The position numbers and the translations under genes were made by a program. Positions 16,687 through 27,227 of a DNA stretch of 64,000 nucleotides are shown one piece after another. Below the pieces are notes generated by a model. It was given only the letters and a program-made list of their open reading frames with translations. It was not told the DNA's origin and made no database searches. Numbering within the stretch: the first letter of the stretch is position 1; each line of letters opens with the position of its first letter. Origin of the DNA: Nocardia cyriacigeorgica GUH-2 (GTDB lineage: Bacteria; Actinomycetota; Actinomycetes; Mycobacteriales; Mycobacteriaceae); contig NC_016887.1 in the NCBI RefSeq assembly GCF_000284035.1, positions 3,224,001 to 3,288,000 of the forward strand, written 5' to 3'.

Positions 16687-18294
16687 TCAGCCGACGTCAC
16701 GACGGCTGAAGCCGATAAACCCCGCAGTAACAAGCGCGATCGCCGCAACAAGCAGTCCGGCTAGTGGGCCCACTGCGGGATCTTCGAGAGGAGCTCGTGG
16801 TGTATACCACAGCGGCGAGCCATCTCCGACCCACTGGGGTAGATCGAAGGCATCGATGAAAAGCAGCGTCACGACGCAGTAGGCGAACACCGCCCAGGCC
16901 AACACTGCCGCGGCTCGCGGAATCCATCCGAAGCCGAACACCGCGAGCGCAATGATCACCCACACCGCAGGCACATATACCAGTGCGGTCGCGGCGAGTC
17001 TGCTCGGTTGCGCTGGCTCAGCGATCGTGACTCCGTACGACACGCCTGCGCCGAATCCGCCGGCCACCGTCACCAGGGCGGTTCCGAACAGCACGACGAT
17101 CAGATGGCTGCCCAACCAGCGGACTCGACCGATCGGGGCGGCCAGCAGGACGTCGGCGCGGCCCGCGGCTTCTTCGCTCCGAGCTCGAAGGATGGCCGCG
17201 ATTCCGTAGGCGGCCGCGAGCAACGAGATGATCGAAATCGTCAGTGCGAGGAAGGAGTCGACGGCGTCCTCGACACCGCCGGGCAGGTAGGACGCGATGG
17301 CCGGATTGTCTGCCAGGAACTGTTCGATGCTGTCGGCGAATGACCCGTACGCCACTCCCAAGGCGAAGACTCCGCCGCACCAGGCAGCGAGCACACCGCG
17401 CTGTAGTCGCCAGGCCAGGCCGAGCGGCGAGCCGAGCCACGCCGACGCGGTCGGTCGGCCGGCACCGTACGGGAGCAGTCCCGCACCGAAATCCCTATGT
17501 TCCAACAGAAACGATGCGGTGCCCACCAAGACCGCGGATGCGGCCGCGAGCAGAATCAGCGGCCACCACCGGTTGTCGACATATGGGTACGAGCGCTGCC
17601 CCCACCCTATGGGCGATGCCCAGGCCACCGCGCTGTCACCGGCATCGCCGATGGCGCGCAACACGTATGCCCCGGCAATCGTGACCGTGACCGATCCGTA
17701 GACGCTACGGGGATTCTCGAATACTTGCGCTGCCACAGCCGTCGCCGCGGCAAAGGTGAATCCGATCCCACCGATCGCGATACCTGCCAAGGCGGAGCCA
17801 CCGACCGGTAGGCCGCTGCCCGCCGCCGCCGTGAAGACCGCCAGCGCTGCCGCGCAGTTGGCGGCGGCAGCCAGCATGAGGGCGGCAGCCATCGGGGCAC
17901 GACGGCCGACGCGCGCGGATCGAACCAGCTCCGCTCGTCCGGTTTCCTCGTCGGACCGGGTATGCCGACCGATCAGGAACATGTTCATCAGTGCCGCGAC
18001 GATCGCGAGGTAGGCGAAGATCTCGAACAGCACCTCGCCGCCGATTGTCTCGAGCAGCCGCGCCGGACCGCCCGTCGCCAGGGCCGCGGCGCTGGCGCCG
18101 ATGGTGGCCCGCAGTTGAGCCAGCTCCTCGGGAGACCCGTAGAAGCGTTGGCTGCCCACCGACTGCATCATCATCAAGGCACCGAGTCCCAGCAACCACA
18201 GCGGGAGAGCGAACCGTTCTCGACGCAGCGCGAAGCGCAGCAGTGCGCCGACACCCGTGATGCCGCTGGGCGGGGCCTCAGTTCTGACCGTCAC
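16687..18294 (-). CDS. ABC-2 type exporter permease
   Basis: 535 residues with about twelve hydrophobic segments, the size and layout of the fused permeases of actinomycete drug/antibiotic exporters (Rv1217c/TnrB3 kind). Two similar halves each begin with a long helix near a charged N-terminus ([16 protein letters not shown] and [16 protein letters not shown]). The ATG overlaps the stop of the ATPase gene by four bases (ATGA), indicating a coupled operon. Function by family: export of antibiotics or lipophilic compounds; the substrate is unknown. Confidence 0.88.
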   Translation of the reverse strand: MTVRTEAPPSGITGVGALLRFALRRERFALPLWLLGLGALMMMQSVGSQRFYGSPEELAQLRATIGASAAALATGGPARLLETIGGEVLFEIFAYLAIVAALMNMFLIGRHTRSDEETGRAELVRSARVGRRAPMAAALMLAAAANCAAALAVFTAAAGSGLPVGGSALAGIAIGGIGFTFAAATAVAAQVFENPRSVYGSVTVTIAGAYVLRAIGDAGDSAVAWASPIGWGQRSYPYVDNRWWPLILLAAASAVLVGTASFLLEHRDFGAGLLPYGAGRPTASAWLGSPLGLAWRLQRGVLAAWCGGVFALGVAYGSFADSIEQFLADNPAIASYLPGGVEDAVDSFLALTISIISLLAAAYGIAAILRARSEEAAGRADVLLAAPIGRVRWLGSHLIVVLFGTALVTVAGGFGAGVSYGVTIAEPAQPSRLAATALVYVPAVWVIIALAVFGFGWIPRAAAVLAWAVFAYCVVTLLFIDAFDLPQWVGDGSPLWYTPRAPLEDPAVGPLAGLLVAAIALVTAGFIGFSRRDVG

Positions 18295-19205
18295 GACGTC
18301 ACCTCGGCGTTCATGTCGACCTCCCCGTAGTGGCGCAGGAAGATATCCTCGAGCGTCGGCGCCGTGCTGGTGAGGCTCTGCACGCCGATGTCCGCCAGCA
18401 CCCGCAGCACTGTGTCCAGATGCGCGGCCTCGGCCTCGAAGCGCGCGTGACGACCATCCATCACCAGGTTGTGCACACCGGCTGTCGTCTCCAGCTCCAC
18501 CGCCGGGCGATCGGTTTTGACCGTCACCGTTGTTCGGGTGAGATGGCGCAGGTCGTCGAGTGCACCGCTTTCCACGGTGTGACCGCTGCGAATGATGGTG
18601 ACTCGATCACACAGGGCCTCCACCTCGGCCAGGATGTGACTCGACAACAGGATGGTGCGGCCGCGCGCGATGAGTTCGCGGACACAGCTTTGGAATTCCG
18701 CCTCCATCAGTGGGTCGAGACCGACGGTGGGCTCATCGAGAAGCAATAGCTCGGCATCGGATGCCAGTGCGGCAACCAGCGCCACCTTCTGCCGGTTGCC
18801 CTTGGAGTAGGCGCGGGCCTTCTTCGTCGGGTCCAGATCGAATCGTTCGAGCAGCTCCGCTCGGCGATGCCGGTCGAGGCCACCGCGCAATCTGCCCATC
18901 AGGTCGATGATCTCGCCGCCGGTGATGCCCGGCCACAACGTCACCTCGCCGGGCACATATGCCAGCCGAGCGTGCAGAGCCACGGCATCCTTCCACGGGT
19001 CTCCGCCGAGCAGACGAATCCGCCCGGCGTCGGCGCGCAGCAAGCCGAGCAGGATCCTGATGGTCGTCGTCTTTCCCGAACCGTTCGGCCCGAGGAAGCC
19101 GTGGACCTCTCCAGCGCGAACCGTCAGGTCGAGTTCATCCAGCGCCTTGGTACGCCCGAAAGACTTGCTCAGCCCGGATACCAAAATCGCTGCATCGGTG
19201 ATCAT
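18291..19205 (-). CDS. ABC exporter ATP-binding protein
   Basis: 304 residues. Walker A is GPNGSGKTT at residues 39-47; the signature loop reads [11 protein letters not shown], a variant common in this exporter class; Walker B with switch is [13 protein letters not shown]. The C-terminal 90 residues form the extra domain seen in DrrA-like ATPases and end with [12 protein letters not shown]. It is the first gene of the two-gene exporter operon and is divergent from the two-TM/STAND pair at 19420. It powers the permease encoded just downstream. Confidence 0.93.
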   Translation of the reverse strand: MITDAAILVSGLSKSFGRTKALDELDLTVRAGEVHGFLGPNGSGKTTTIRILLGLLRADAGRIRLLGGDPWKDAVALHARLAYVPGEVTLWPGITGGEIIDLMGRLRGGLDRHRRAELLERFDLDPTKKARAYSKGNRQKVALVAALASDAELLLLDEPTVGLDPLMEAEFQSCVRELIARGRTILLSSHILAEVEALCDRVTIIRSGHTVESGALDDLRHLTRTTVTVKTDRPAVELETTAGVHNLVMDGRHARFEAEAAHLDTVLRVLADIGVQSLTSTAPTLEDIFLRHYGEVDMNAEVTS

Positions 19206-19419
19206 TGCTCCATCGTCGTCACCGGTTCGTTCGCGCAGGGAGAGCCGAAGGTCCCGGCAGCTTCAGCTTTGTACCCTGATCGGACTGCGTCGGTTCCCTG
19301 GTCCCGGCAGGGTGGGAGCACGACTCTCGCGGTTCTCGAGTTGTATGAGTTCGGCGCCAGCTGGGACAAATGCGCCGCGACACGCAACGAATAGACCGCG
19401 TCTAACGGATAATGGGTCG

Positions 19420-19857
19420 ATGTCAGGAAAGATTTGGGGCCCAGCACTCTTTCTGGTCGGTATAGCTGGCTTTGCTGCAGGTGTCTGCCTGTTCATTTGG
19501 CTCGGGTTGAGCCGAGGGGATCAGGTGGCCAGCATCGTGAGTGTGTTCGTCGGGATTGCCGGCCTAGGCTTTTCGATAGTCGGTGTGCTGACTGCCCGTC
19601 GTGCGGGGACGCGGCCGGCGCAGTCGATCGTGAATTCCTCCGTGGGTGGAAACGCGGAGGTAGTACGAAACGTGGGCGGCGACCTGACCACGCACCGACC
19701 GACCTCGACCTCGGCAGCCCCGCCTTCTGTCCCAACAACACGACGACATCGACCCACGGCGGGTAGCACGGCTGAGCAGAGTATCGTCGACGGCCGGATA
19801 CAGGGCACGGCGCGGTATATCGACAATGTCACCGGGGACGTCGAGACCGACAAATGA
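19420..19857 (+). CDS. Two-TM protein with two C-terminal amyloid-like motifs
   Basis: 145 residues. Membrane segments lie at about 7-29 (GPALFLVGIAGFAAGVCLF) and 36-57 (VASIVSVFVGIAGLGFSIV). A cytoplasmic tail follows with two copies of a 23-residue motif at 68-90 and 120-142, separated by a Pro/Thr/Ser/Arg-rich linker. The copies start QSIVNSSVGG and QSIVDGRIQG and end NVGGDLT and NVTGDVE. The same motif opens the next protein. The gene overlaps that one by four bases (ATGA). By analogy with bacterial amyloid-signalling pairs, I infer a membrane-acting effector triggered when the neighbour's motif templates this one. The start at 19420 begins right at the membrane domain. Confidence 0.75.
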   Translation: MSGKIWGPALFLVGIAGFAAGVCLFIWLGLSRGDQVASIVSVFVGIAGLGFSIVGVLTARRAGTRPAQSIVNSSVGGNAEVVRNVGGDLTTHRPTSTSAAPPSVPTTRRHRPTAGSTAEQSIVDGRIQGTARYIDNVTGDVETDK

Positions 19858-22800
19858 AGCCCTTCGGGAGACGTCGCCGCGCCGAGAGAGATCAGACGAT
19901 CATCGGCAGCGTCATCCATGGTGACGTCATCTACATCTGTGATATCGCCGGAGATGTCACGATCAACAAAGGCGAACGCCGGTACCGGTACTGGTGCGAG
20001 CCGTTCCCTGCGGTGACCTCGCCGCGGTCGCAACAGGCCGCAGCGCAGCCGCGGCTCGTCCTCGACCCGGCCTATCAGATCGCGCCGCTGGTGGGTCGCG
20101 ACCAGGAGCTGGACGACCTCCACAAGTGGCTGGATGGCCCATCATCGGTCGCAGTCCGTCTGCTGCACTCGGAGCCAGGACACGGGAAGACCAGGGTGGT
20201 CGAACAGTTGCGTCGCGACGCCGAGCGGCACGGATGGCTGACTGTGCAGGCCGTTCACACGCTCGAATACGTCGACGAGTCAGCCACAGTTGCGATGGGC
20301 GAGCGCCGGGCGCTGCTGATGGTCGTGGACGACGCGCATCGTTGGCCCGCAGCTCATCTCGAGGCGGTGGTTGTCAACCTACGCGCCCTCGGTAAGAAGC
20401 ACCCCGAGTTCACCGCTCGACTCCTGCTGGTAGCGCGCACTCCGGCACCATGGTGGCCAGTACTGGCGGCTCGGTTGCGTCAGCTTGCCGTCGAAGAGAG
20501 CGCCGTCGGTCTCGCGCCGCTGGGATTGCGAGTCAACCGGACAGAGATCTTCGACTCTGCGTTCATGGCATTTCGCCAGGCACTGTACGCACCGCCTCCA
20601 CAGGTCCATCCACCCGACCCAGCCAGATACCGCGCGGACCTCGATCTGGCTGGAACTCAGTTCGATTCAGTTCTCGCGGTCCACATGGCAGCCCTGGTTG
20701 CCGTCCACGCGCGCGCCAACCAAACCGAACTGCCGGCCGGCCCCGCTTCAATGGCAGTCTATTTGCTCGACAACGAGTACGCGGAGTGGAGCAGGCGCTA
20801 TGACACTGGTGAGTTGCGCACCCGCCCGCAGGAGATGCGACGACTCGTCTACCTTGCTGCGCTCACCCGCGGTCTGGCCCGCAAACATGCGCGACGGGTA
20901 CTAATCATCACTCATTTGGCCGACAACGAATCGCAGGCCGAGGTTCTCCTCGATGACCACGCTCGCTGCTACCCCGACGCTTCCACATCGCTGGCCCCCT
21001 TGAAGCCCGAACTGCTTGCCGAGTATTTCCTCGCGCTTAACTCCCCTGGCTATCCAGAAGACACCACGATCTCCTACAGCGCTGATGCCTGGGTCGCTGG
21101 CTTGGCCGACGATCTCGCCGGGGCCGATGACATGGCCGGGCCATGGATCCCGCAGATCATCTCGAACCTGATCGAGAGCGCCGGCCGCTGGCCTCACTTG
21201 GGCTCGCACATCCTCTTTCCGCTACTGGCACACAACCCGCTGTGGGTGGCGGATGCGGGCGAGGCCGCCCTCACCGGGCTTACACAGCTGCCAGACATCG
21301 AACCCGCCGTTCTGCAACGCCTGCACCACCATCTACAAACCACCGGAGATCCTGCAGCCGAGATTCTGCAAACTGCACTCCTGCCATACCTGATCGAAAC
21401 CAGCATCGACGATGCGGAACGCGCGCGCCTGTACGTCCAGCATGCCGACCAGCTCGGATCAACCCGCCGCTTTCCGCAAGCCTGCGATGCCACCGAACAA
21501 GCCGTGAGCCTGTATCGGCGGCTAGCCGAAGAACAACCTCAGGTCTACCTGCCGGACCTGGCAGCAGCCCTCAGCAATCTCGCGAAGAGGTTGAACAGGG
21601 TCAGACGGTTTCCGGAAGCGGTGACACTGGCCGAGGAGTCAGTAACCCTGTACCGGCAACTAATCGAGAAACAACCCTCGACCTACCTGCCGAACCTGGC
21701 AGCAGCCCTCAGCAATTCCGCGGAGCGGTTGAACAGGGTCAGACGGTTTCCGGAAGCGGTGACACTGGCCGAGGAGTCAGTAACCCTGTACCGGCAACTA
21801 ATCGAGAAACAACCCTCGACCTACCTGCCCGACCTAGCAGGTTCCTTGAACAGTCTCGGGGTTGTCCTACGACAAATGGGAAGATTTCCGCAGGCGGTCG
21901 CCCGGCACGAGGAAGCGGCAGCACTGTATTTCCAGCTGGCCGAGGACCGTCCCATTACCTACCTCCCAGACCTGGCCGGTTGCCTGAACAATCTCGGGGT
22001 TGTGTTATGGGAAGTGGGGCGGTTTCGGGACGCGGCCTTGCGAGCGGAGCAAGCGGTGGCTCTGTACCGCCGGTTCGCCGAGAGGCGTCCCGTACGCTTT
22101 CTGCCCGACCTGGCATCATCGCTAGCTAACCTCGGAGCCGTGTTGCGGGAGATGGGCCGCATTCGAGAGGCGCTCGCACCATCCGAGGAAGCAGTGGCGA
22201 TTCTCCGACGGTTGGCCCAGGAACACCCTCTGACCTACCTGCCCGATCTGGCGTCATCCCTGGCTAACCTCGCGGTCGTGCTAGAGGAAGCGGGGAGGTT
22301 TCGGGAGGCTGTCGCCCCATCCGACGAAGCAGTGGCCATTTTCCGACGGCTGGCGGAGAAACACTCCGAGACCTTCCTCCCCGACCTAGCGGGCTGTCTG
22401 AACAACCTCGGCGTCCACTTCGGAAGAGTTGGGAGATTCAGGGAGGCGGTGGCGCGAGCCGACGAGGCAGTGCTGCTGTACCGGCGATTGGCAGCGGATG
22501 ACCCGGAGACCTACCTGTCCCGTCTGGCTGGTTGCCTGATCGGGCTCGGAGGCGCACTGAGCGAGGTGCGGCGGTATGGGGACGGAGTAGCCGCGGCCGA
22601 GGAAGCAGTGACCCTATACCGGCCGCTTGCCGCAGGTAACCCGGAGACCTACGTGCCCGACCTCGCACTTTCTCTGGCTCATCTCGGGAACCGATTGCGC
22701 GAGGTGGAGCGGTTTCGGGAGGCGGTGGCCGCGGCTGACGAAGCGGTGACCCTGTACCGGCAATTAGTCGAGGAGCACTCCGACACCTATGTGGCTCGAT

Positions 22801-23027
22801 GGGCGTTCGCGCTCGTTACGTTCGCGCACACCACAGAACAGGCAGACGACGCCTACTGTGCTGCCGGTGTAGCCGCGGCTGCCGAGGCTACACAGCTTTA
22901 CGAGCGCCTCGTCGCAGAGCGTCCCGATGCCTACAACCGGGCGCTCAAAGATGCTCGTGACCTCCATGGGCGCCTGTTGGTGCGTTCCGGTGCCCGGGAC
23001 ATATCCCGGTTCACCGACGACGGCTAG
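19854..23027 (+). CDS. STAND (NLR-like) NTPase with N-terminal amyloid-like motif and TPR array
   Basis: 1,057 residues. Residues 14-36 hold the third copy of the 23-residue motif (QTIIGSVIHG...DIAGDVT). An NTPase domain follows: PLVGRDQELDDL near 79, Walker A SEPGHGKT at 106-113 and Walker B LLMVVDDAH at 154-162. A helical region leads to at least ten tetratricopeptide repeats from about 520, each 46 residues long with the pattern FPEAVTLAEESVTLYRQL...YLPDLA. Such proteins oligomerise upon ligand binding by the repeats. The order motif-NTPase-repeats and the coupled two-TM partner match bacterial NLR-like defence systems. Two of the repeats are nearly identical at DNA level, showing recent duplication. 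Ligand unknown. Confidence 0.85.
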   Translation: MKPFGRRRRAERDQTIIGSVIHGDVIYICDIAGDVTINKGERRYRYWCEPFPAVTSPRSQQAAAQPRLVLDPAYQIAPLVGRDQELDDLHKWLDGPSSVAVRLLHSEPGHGKTRVVEQLRRDAERHGWLTVQAVHTLEYVDESATVAMGERRALLMVVDDAHRWPAAHLEAVVVNLRALGKKHPEFTARLLLVARTPAPWWPVLAARLRQLAVEESAVGLAPLGLRVNRTEIFDSAFMAFRQALYAPPPQVHPPDPARYRADLDLAGTQFDSVLAVHMAALVAVHARANQTELPAGPASMAVYLLDNEYAEWSRRYDTGELRTRPQEMRRLVYLAALTRGLARKHARRVLIITHLADNESQAEVLLDDHARCYPDASTSLAPLKPELLAEYFLALNSPGYPEDTTISYSADAWVAGLADDLAGADDMAGPWIPQIISNLIESAGRWPHLGSHILFPLLAHNPLWVADAGEAALTGLTQLPDIEPAVLQRLHHHLQTTGDPAAEILQTALLPYLIETSIDDAERARLYVQHADQLGSTRRFPQACDATEQAVSLYRRLAEEQPQVYLPDLAAALSNLAKRLNRVRRFPEAVTLAEESVTLYRQLIEKQPSTYLPNLAAALSNSAERLNRVRRFPEAVTLAEESVTLYRQLIEKQPSTYLPDLAGSLNSLGVVLRQMGRFPQAVARHEEAAALYFQLAEDRPITYLPDLAGCLNNLGVVLWEVGRFRDAALRAEQAVALYRRFAERRPVRFLPDLASSLANLGAVLREMGRIREALAPSEEAVAILRRLAQEHPLTYLPDLASSLANLAVVLEEAGRFREAVAPSDEAVAIFRRLAEKHSETFLPDLAGCLNNLGVHFGRVGRFREAVARADEAVLLYRRLAADDPETYLSRLAGCLIGLGGALSEVRRYGDGVAAAEEAVTLYRPLAAGNPETYVPDLALSLAHLGNRLREVERFREAVAAADEAVTLYRQLVEEHSDTYVARWAFALVTFAHTTEQADDAYCAAGVAAAAEATQLYERLVAERPDAYNRALKDARDLHGRLLVRSGARDISRFTDDG
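21591..21829 (+). repeat. Tandem 138-bp TPR duplication
   Basis: The 101 bases at 21591-21691 recur without change at 21729-21829, a period of 138 bp (46 codons), and similarity continues on the left side with a few differences. It duplicates exactly one TPR unit of the STAND protein and is therefore recent. Confidence 0.9.
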
Positions 23028-23188
23028 CTCTGAATTCACCTCCGTTTGCATTCTCGCCGCCTCCTGGAGCGGCGCGGCCCGTGGTGTTCGGCGAAGCTGA
23101 TTGGAATCGTTTCGGTCAGGCCCGTTGACGAGTGTCGTCCTTCGGGGCATCGGGCTACTGCCGCAATCAATACGAGCAGGACGACATC

Positions 23189-23202
23189 AGGCCGAAGGTC
23201 CG
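23189..23202. promoter_or_regulatory. Possible DosR-like operator
   Basis: AGGCCGAAGGTCCG matches 9 of 14 core positions and shares most bases with the site at 543. It lies 106 nt upstream of the PEP synthase start, within the 281-bp non-coding gap after the STAND gene. Confidence 0.35.
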
Positions 23203-23308
23203 CGGTCGCAGGTATCACGGCCCTGACTCAGTGCCACTGCCAAGAGGGACGCTGGAGCCGGGACGCGCATTGCACACCCAACGAGATCAACGATGATCGG
23301 AGCCGAAG

Positions 23309-25593
23309 ATGGGTGACTACCTGGCCACCTTCGCAGAACTACGCCTCGCCGACGCGAACCGAGCCGGAGGCAAAGGTGCCAACCTGGGCGAGATGGTCGC
23401 GGCGCAGCTTCCGGTGCCGCCGGGATTCGTCATCCTGCGCAGCTGCTACGAACACGTGGTGTCGGCCGGCGAAACCGGCAAGGAACTCGAGCGCCTGCAC
23501 GCTCAGGCCCTCGACAGCTCCGGTGAGCCCCTCCAGCGCCTGTGTACCCGAATGAGGGACCTCGTTCACAGTGCCGCGTTCGGCGACACCGCCCGCCACG
23601 CCATCCTCGCCGCGTATCACGACCTCGGCGATGGTGTCGCGGTAGCGGTGCGGTCCTCTGCGGTCGGTGAGGACAGTACGGCATCGTCGTTCGCGGGAAT
23701 GAACCTCTCGCGCACCAATATCCGTGGCGACGATGCGCTGATCGCCGCCGTCACCGACTGCTGGGCGTCGCTGTTCACCCCACGGGTTGTCACCTACCGT
23801 GGCCGGCGCGGCATGCGCCAGGCTCCCGCGATGGCCGTAGTTGTGCAGCGCATGGTCGCGGCTGAACAAGCCGGAGTGGCTTTCACCGCCGACCCGTCCT
23901 CCGGTCGCCGCGACCGGATCGTCATCGACGCCGCCAGGGGGCAGGGTGAGGTTGTGGTGTCCGGGGCTGTCGAGCCCGACACCTACATCCTCGATGCGGA
24001 CGGGCCGCGCCTGATCGAATCTCGCACGGGCAGACAGACTTACGCCATCGTCGCCGGTCCTGACGGAGACAGGCGCGTATCCATCGACGATGAGCAAATG
24101 ACGGCCCCGGTCCTCACCGAGCAGCAGGCTGTGGCCATCGCGCGGCTCGCGTTGGCCGTGCAAGACCACTACCGCGGCAAGCCGCAAGACATCGAATGGG
24201 CCATCGACAGCGAGGGCCTCTGGCTCGTCCAGGCTCGCCCGATCACCATGCTGCCGGATGCCCCGGCCTCGTTCGCACCTGCCTCACCGAGCGACGCCGT
24301 CACCATCGTCCGCGGGCTAGCGGTGGCGCCAGGTGTTGCCGAGGGCGCCGTCCGCATTCTCAGCTCACCCGAACAAGGTGATGCGCTGAAGGCGGGCGAA
24401 GTCCTCGTGGCACCGATGACCAGCCCGGATTGGCTGCCTACCATCGCACGCAGCGCCGCGGTCGTCACCGACAGCGGCGGCATGACATGCCACGCCGCCA
24501 TTGTCGCCCGTGAACTCGGCGTGCCGTGTGTCGTGGGCACCCGCACGGCCACCACGACGCTCGTCGACGGTTCGCTGGTCACCGTCGACGGGTCCGCCGG
24601 CGAGGTACGCGCCGGACACGCTCCGACTGCGGCGGTCACGGCGACCGCTGCTGTCCCGCCGCCGCCCGGCGACGTAGGGATCCCGACAGCGACCAAGATC
24701 TATGTCAACCTCGCGCTGCCCGATGCGGCCGAACGCGTCGCGTCCACCGATGTCGACGGCGTCGGCCTGCTGCGAGCGGAAACCCTACTGTCACAAGCGC
24801 TCGGCGGACGACACCCACGAGAGCTCATCGCCCGCGGCGAACAAGGTGCGTTTATCGAGCAGATGTCGCACTCTCTGCACCGCATCACTGCCGCGTTCCA
24901 TCCACGGCCGGTCATATACCGGGCCACAGACCTGCGTAGCAACGAATTCCGCGCGCTTGACGGCGGCTCCCGATATGAGCCGGTGGAGCAGAACCCGATG
25001 ATCGGTTACCGAGGCTGTTATCGGTACATCCGCGAACCCGAGGTGTTCGACCTCGAACTAGCCGCGATCGCCCGCGTTCGCGAGGCGACACCGAATCTGC
25101 ACCTGATGATCCCGTTTGTCGTACGCGATGGGAACTGGAGGCCTGTCTGGAACTGGTCGACGCAAGCCCACTCGGCAAGCACCGCGGGCTGCACCGGTGG
25201 GTGATGGCGGAAGTGCCGTCCGTAGTGCACTGGTTGCCGGAATACGTTGGGCTCGGCATCGACGGGGTATCGATCGGAAGCAACGACCTCACCCAATTGA
25301 TGCTCGGCGTCGACCGCGATTCCGAGCAGTGCGCGGAACTGTTCGATGAATCCGACCCCGCTGTGCTGGATGCGATTTCGCGCATCATCGCCACCGCGCA
25401 GCGGCTGGGCATCACTTCGTCGCTGTGCGGTCAGGCCCCGTCCAACCGGCCCGAGTTCGCCGAGCATCTCGTGCGTCTCGGTATTACCTCGATCTCGGTG
25501 ACGCCCGATGCCGCGCCGGCAGCGCGCCGCGTTGTCGCCGCCGCAGAGCAGCGCCTCATTCTTGACCACGCACTGCGCGCGACGGCGGGCTGA
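23309..25593 (+). pseudogene. ppsA: Phosphoenolpyruvate synthase, split by a one-base frameshift
   Basis: Read across the break, this is a full PEP synthase of about 762 residues: ATP-grasp domain at the N-terminus (AGGKGANLGEMVA, VAVRSSAVGEDST), the phosphohistidine swivel GGMTCHAAIVARELG with catalytic His395, and a PEP/pyruvate barrel ending with [16 protein letters not shown]. It would convert pyruvate and ATP to PEP, AMP and phosphate. Near 25119-25121 the expected [17 protein letters not shown] is reached only after adding one base; the first frame then ends at 25204 and the correct frame reopens until 25593. This may be a sequencing error or a real loss of the C-terminal third. The pfkB gene follows four bases later. 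Confidence 0.88.
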
Positions 25594-25596
25594 GAT

Positions 25597-26577
25597 ATGG
25601 AATACAACGACATCGTCACTGTGACCGTCAATCCGACTGTCGATCTTTCGATGGAGGTCGACGAGCTCACCGCTGAGGGCAAGAACCGCGCCCGTATGAC
25701 ATCGGTCCGCGCAGGAGGCGGCGGAATCAATGTCGCCCGGTGTATCGCCCGGCTCGGCGGCAGCGCAACCACGATCCACACCACAGGCAGAGAGACAGGA
25801 CGGCGACTCGATCGCCTCCTCGACGAGGAAGGCCTACGGCACGTCGGGATAGTCATAAGCTCGGACACGCGGGAAGCATTCGTCATCGCCGACAGCTCGT
25901 CAGGGGGCAGCTATCACGTCGTGCCGCTCGGGCCTCGGCTCACGGCACGCGAAGAGTCTCGTCTCCTCACTACGATACGGGCGGCCTCCGCGAACGCCGG
26001 TTTCCTTGTCTTGTCCGGCAGCGCCACACCCGAGTTGCGGGTCGACTTCAGTGCGCAACTCACCCGCGAAGCCTCGTCGGGCACCAGGGTGATTCTCGAT
26101 ATTGCCGGCAGCCAACTGCGCACAGCTCTCGCCGAACACAGCTTTCTCATTCGCCTCGATCGACGTGAGGCTGCCACGCTTCTCGGGCATGAGGTCAAGA
26201 GCCATGCAGACGCGCGATCGGCGAACGATCTGCTGCTCGCCGGTCGGTCCTGCGACCATGCCGTCACTACGGTGGGTTCGCTCGGCGCGGTCTACTCCGA
26301 TCAGCGTGCCCACTACGAGATCTCGGCGCCGCACCTCCCCCACCCATTCCGCAGTGATGCGTGCGCCGGCGACAGTCTGGTCGCCGCGATCACGTATCAC
26401 CTTGCCGTCGGCACCGAGCCCCTGCGCGCATGCGAACTCGGTGTCGCCGTCGCAGCCGCGACCGTGCAATTGCCGGGAACCGACGTCTTCGATGGTGCGA
26501 GCGTGGACGCCCTCGTCCGGCAGGTCCGAAGCCGACGAATCGAACGCAGTCCGTCGTTCGCGGCTACGCCTCCGTGA
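25597..26577 (+). CDS. pfkB: PfkB-family sugar kinase (phosphofructokinase-like)
   Basis: 326 residues of the ribokinase/PfkB fold: N-terminal VTVTVNPTVDLSMEVD, substrate region RAGGGGINVARCIARLGG, and the C-terminal catalytic loop DACAGDSLVAAI, where the usual GAGD is CAGD with the catalytic Asp kept. The closest well-known relative is Rv2029c (PfkB), a DosR-regulon kinase predicted to act on fructose 6-phosphate or tagatose 6-phosphate. It starts four bases after the PEP synthase stop, so the two are one operon: PEP formation and a phosphofructokinase controlling opposite directions of the same pathway. Confidence 0.9.
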   Translation: MEYNDIVTVTVNPTVDLSMEVDELTAEGKNRARMTSVRAGGGGINVARCIARLGGSATTIHTTGRETGRRLDRLLDEEGLRHVGIVISSDTREAFVIADSSSGGSYHVVPLGPRLTAREESRLLTTIRAASANAGFLVLSGSATPELRVDFSAQLTREASSGTRVILDIAGSQLRTALAEHSFLIRLDRREAATLLGHEVKSHADARSANDLLLAGRSCDHAVTTVGSLGAVYSDQRAHYEISAPHLPHPFRSDACAGDSLVAAITYHLAVGTEPLRACELGVAVAAATVQLPGTDVFDGASVDALVRQVRSRRIERSPSFAATPP

Positions 26578-26715
26578 GGTCGGCGCCGCACCGAACTCCA
26601 CCGGCCGCTGGACACGAAATAGCGCGTCGACATGCCGCGACCCAGCGTTGCCCGGGGCGAAGAAGCTGATATCAGATGCTGCGGTTTCGAGCGGCCCCCG
26701 ACGGCTGCTCGATGA

Positions 26716-27015
26716 TCAGCGGGAACTGTAGGTGAGGCAGCGAGCCGCATGCTCCCCCGAACCGGGTCCGACGCGGATCTCGGAGGCGGTGCACTCGAGG
26801 TCCCGGTTGTGGATGCAGTCGGCGCGCTGACATGCCCCCACCATGCTGGTGACGGTGTCCAGACCGCCCTTCATCGTCAACGGGATGAAGGTTTCGCAGT
26901 CGGCGCTGCCGTTGTGCCCAGCTACGTTGATCGCGTAGGCGTGGCAACCGTCGTGGTTGTAGGAGCAGTTGCTGACCGTACATTCGGTGACGTGCGGCAT
27001 TTCCATCGTCGTCAT
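26716..27015 (-). CDS. Cys-rich DUF1540 protein
   Basis: 99 residues with two DUF1540 units. Unit 1 reads VTECTVSNCSYNHDGCHAY with a later DCETF; unit 2 has GACQRADCIHNRDLECTA and a final C near the end. The CxxxxC...C pattern points to a bound metal ion, probably zinc. Function is unknown; such proteins often accompany stress and dormancy genes. GAGGG eight bases before the ATG at 27015 supports that start over the downstream ATGs. It is 213 bp upstream of the Hsp20 gene's end on the same strand. Confidence 0.85.
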   Translation of the reverse strand: MTTMEMPHVTECTVSNCSYNHDGCHAYAINVAGHNGSADCETFIPLTMKGGLDTVTSMVGACQRADCIHNRDLECTASEIRVGPGSGEHAARCLTYSSR

Positions 27016-27227
27016 GTTCAGCCCTCCGTCATCTCGGTGGGAAACACTTCGGTCGAACTCACTCTATGACCGTCCGGAGTGGAAGAAAAGGCAGCTCAGG
27101 CTAGCCTCAGACCGATAGTCGGCCAGGTGAAAGCCGGTCGGCTCCCACTGGCCCCCGGTGGACGTTGCCGTACCGGTCAACGCCCACCGTGGCGTCCCGT
27201 CGTGATTCGCGTGGGACGGAAACCCAC

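Noticed and set aside
18907..19419. In-frame N-terminal extension of the two-TM protein
   Set aside because: It overlaps the divergent ABC ATPase gene and is Arg/Ser-rich; the membrane domain starts right at ATG 19420.
23339..24187. Minus-strand open frame of 282 codons
   Set aside because: Antisense to PEP synthase; no protein family features.
25111..25204. Programmed ribosomal frameshifting in PEP synthase
   Set aside because: No slippery heptamer or downstream pseudoknot is apparent, and the family has no such mechanism; a missing base is simpler.
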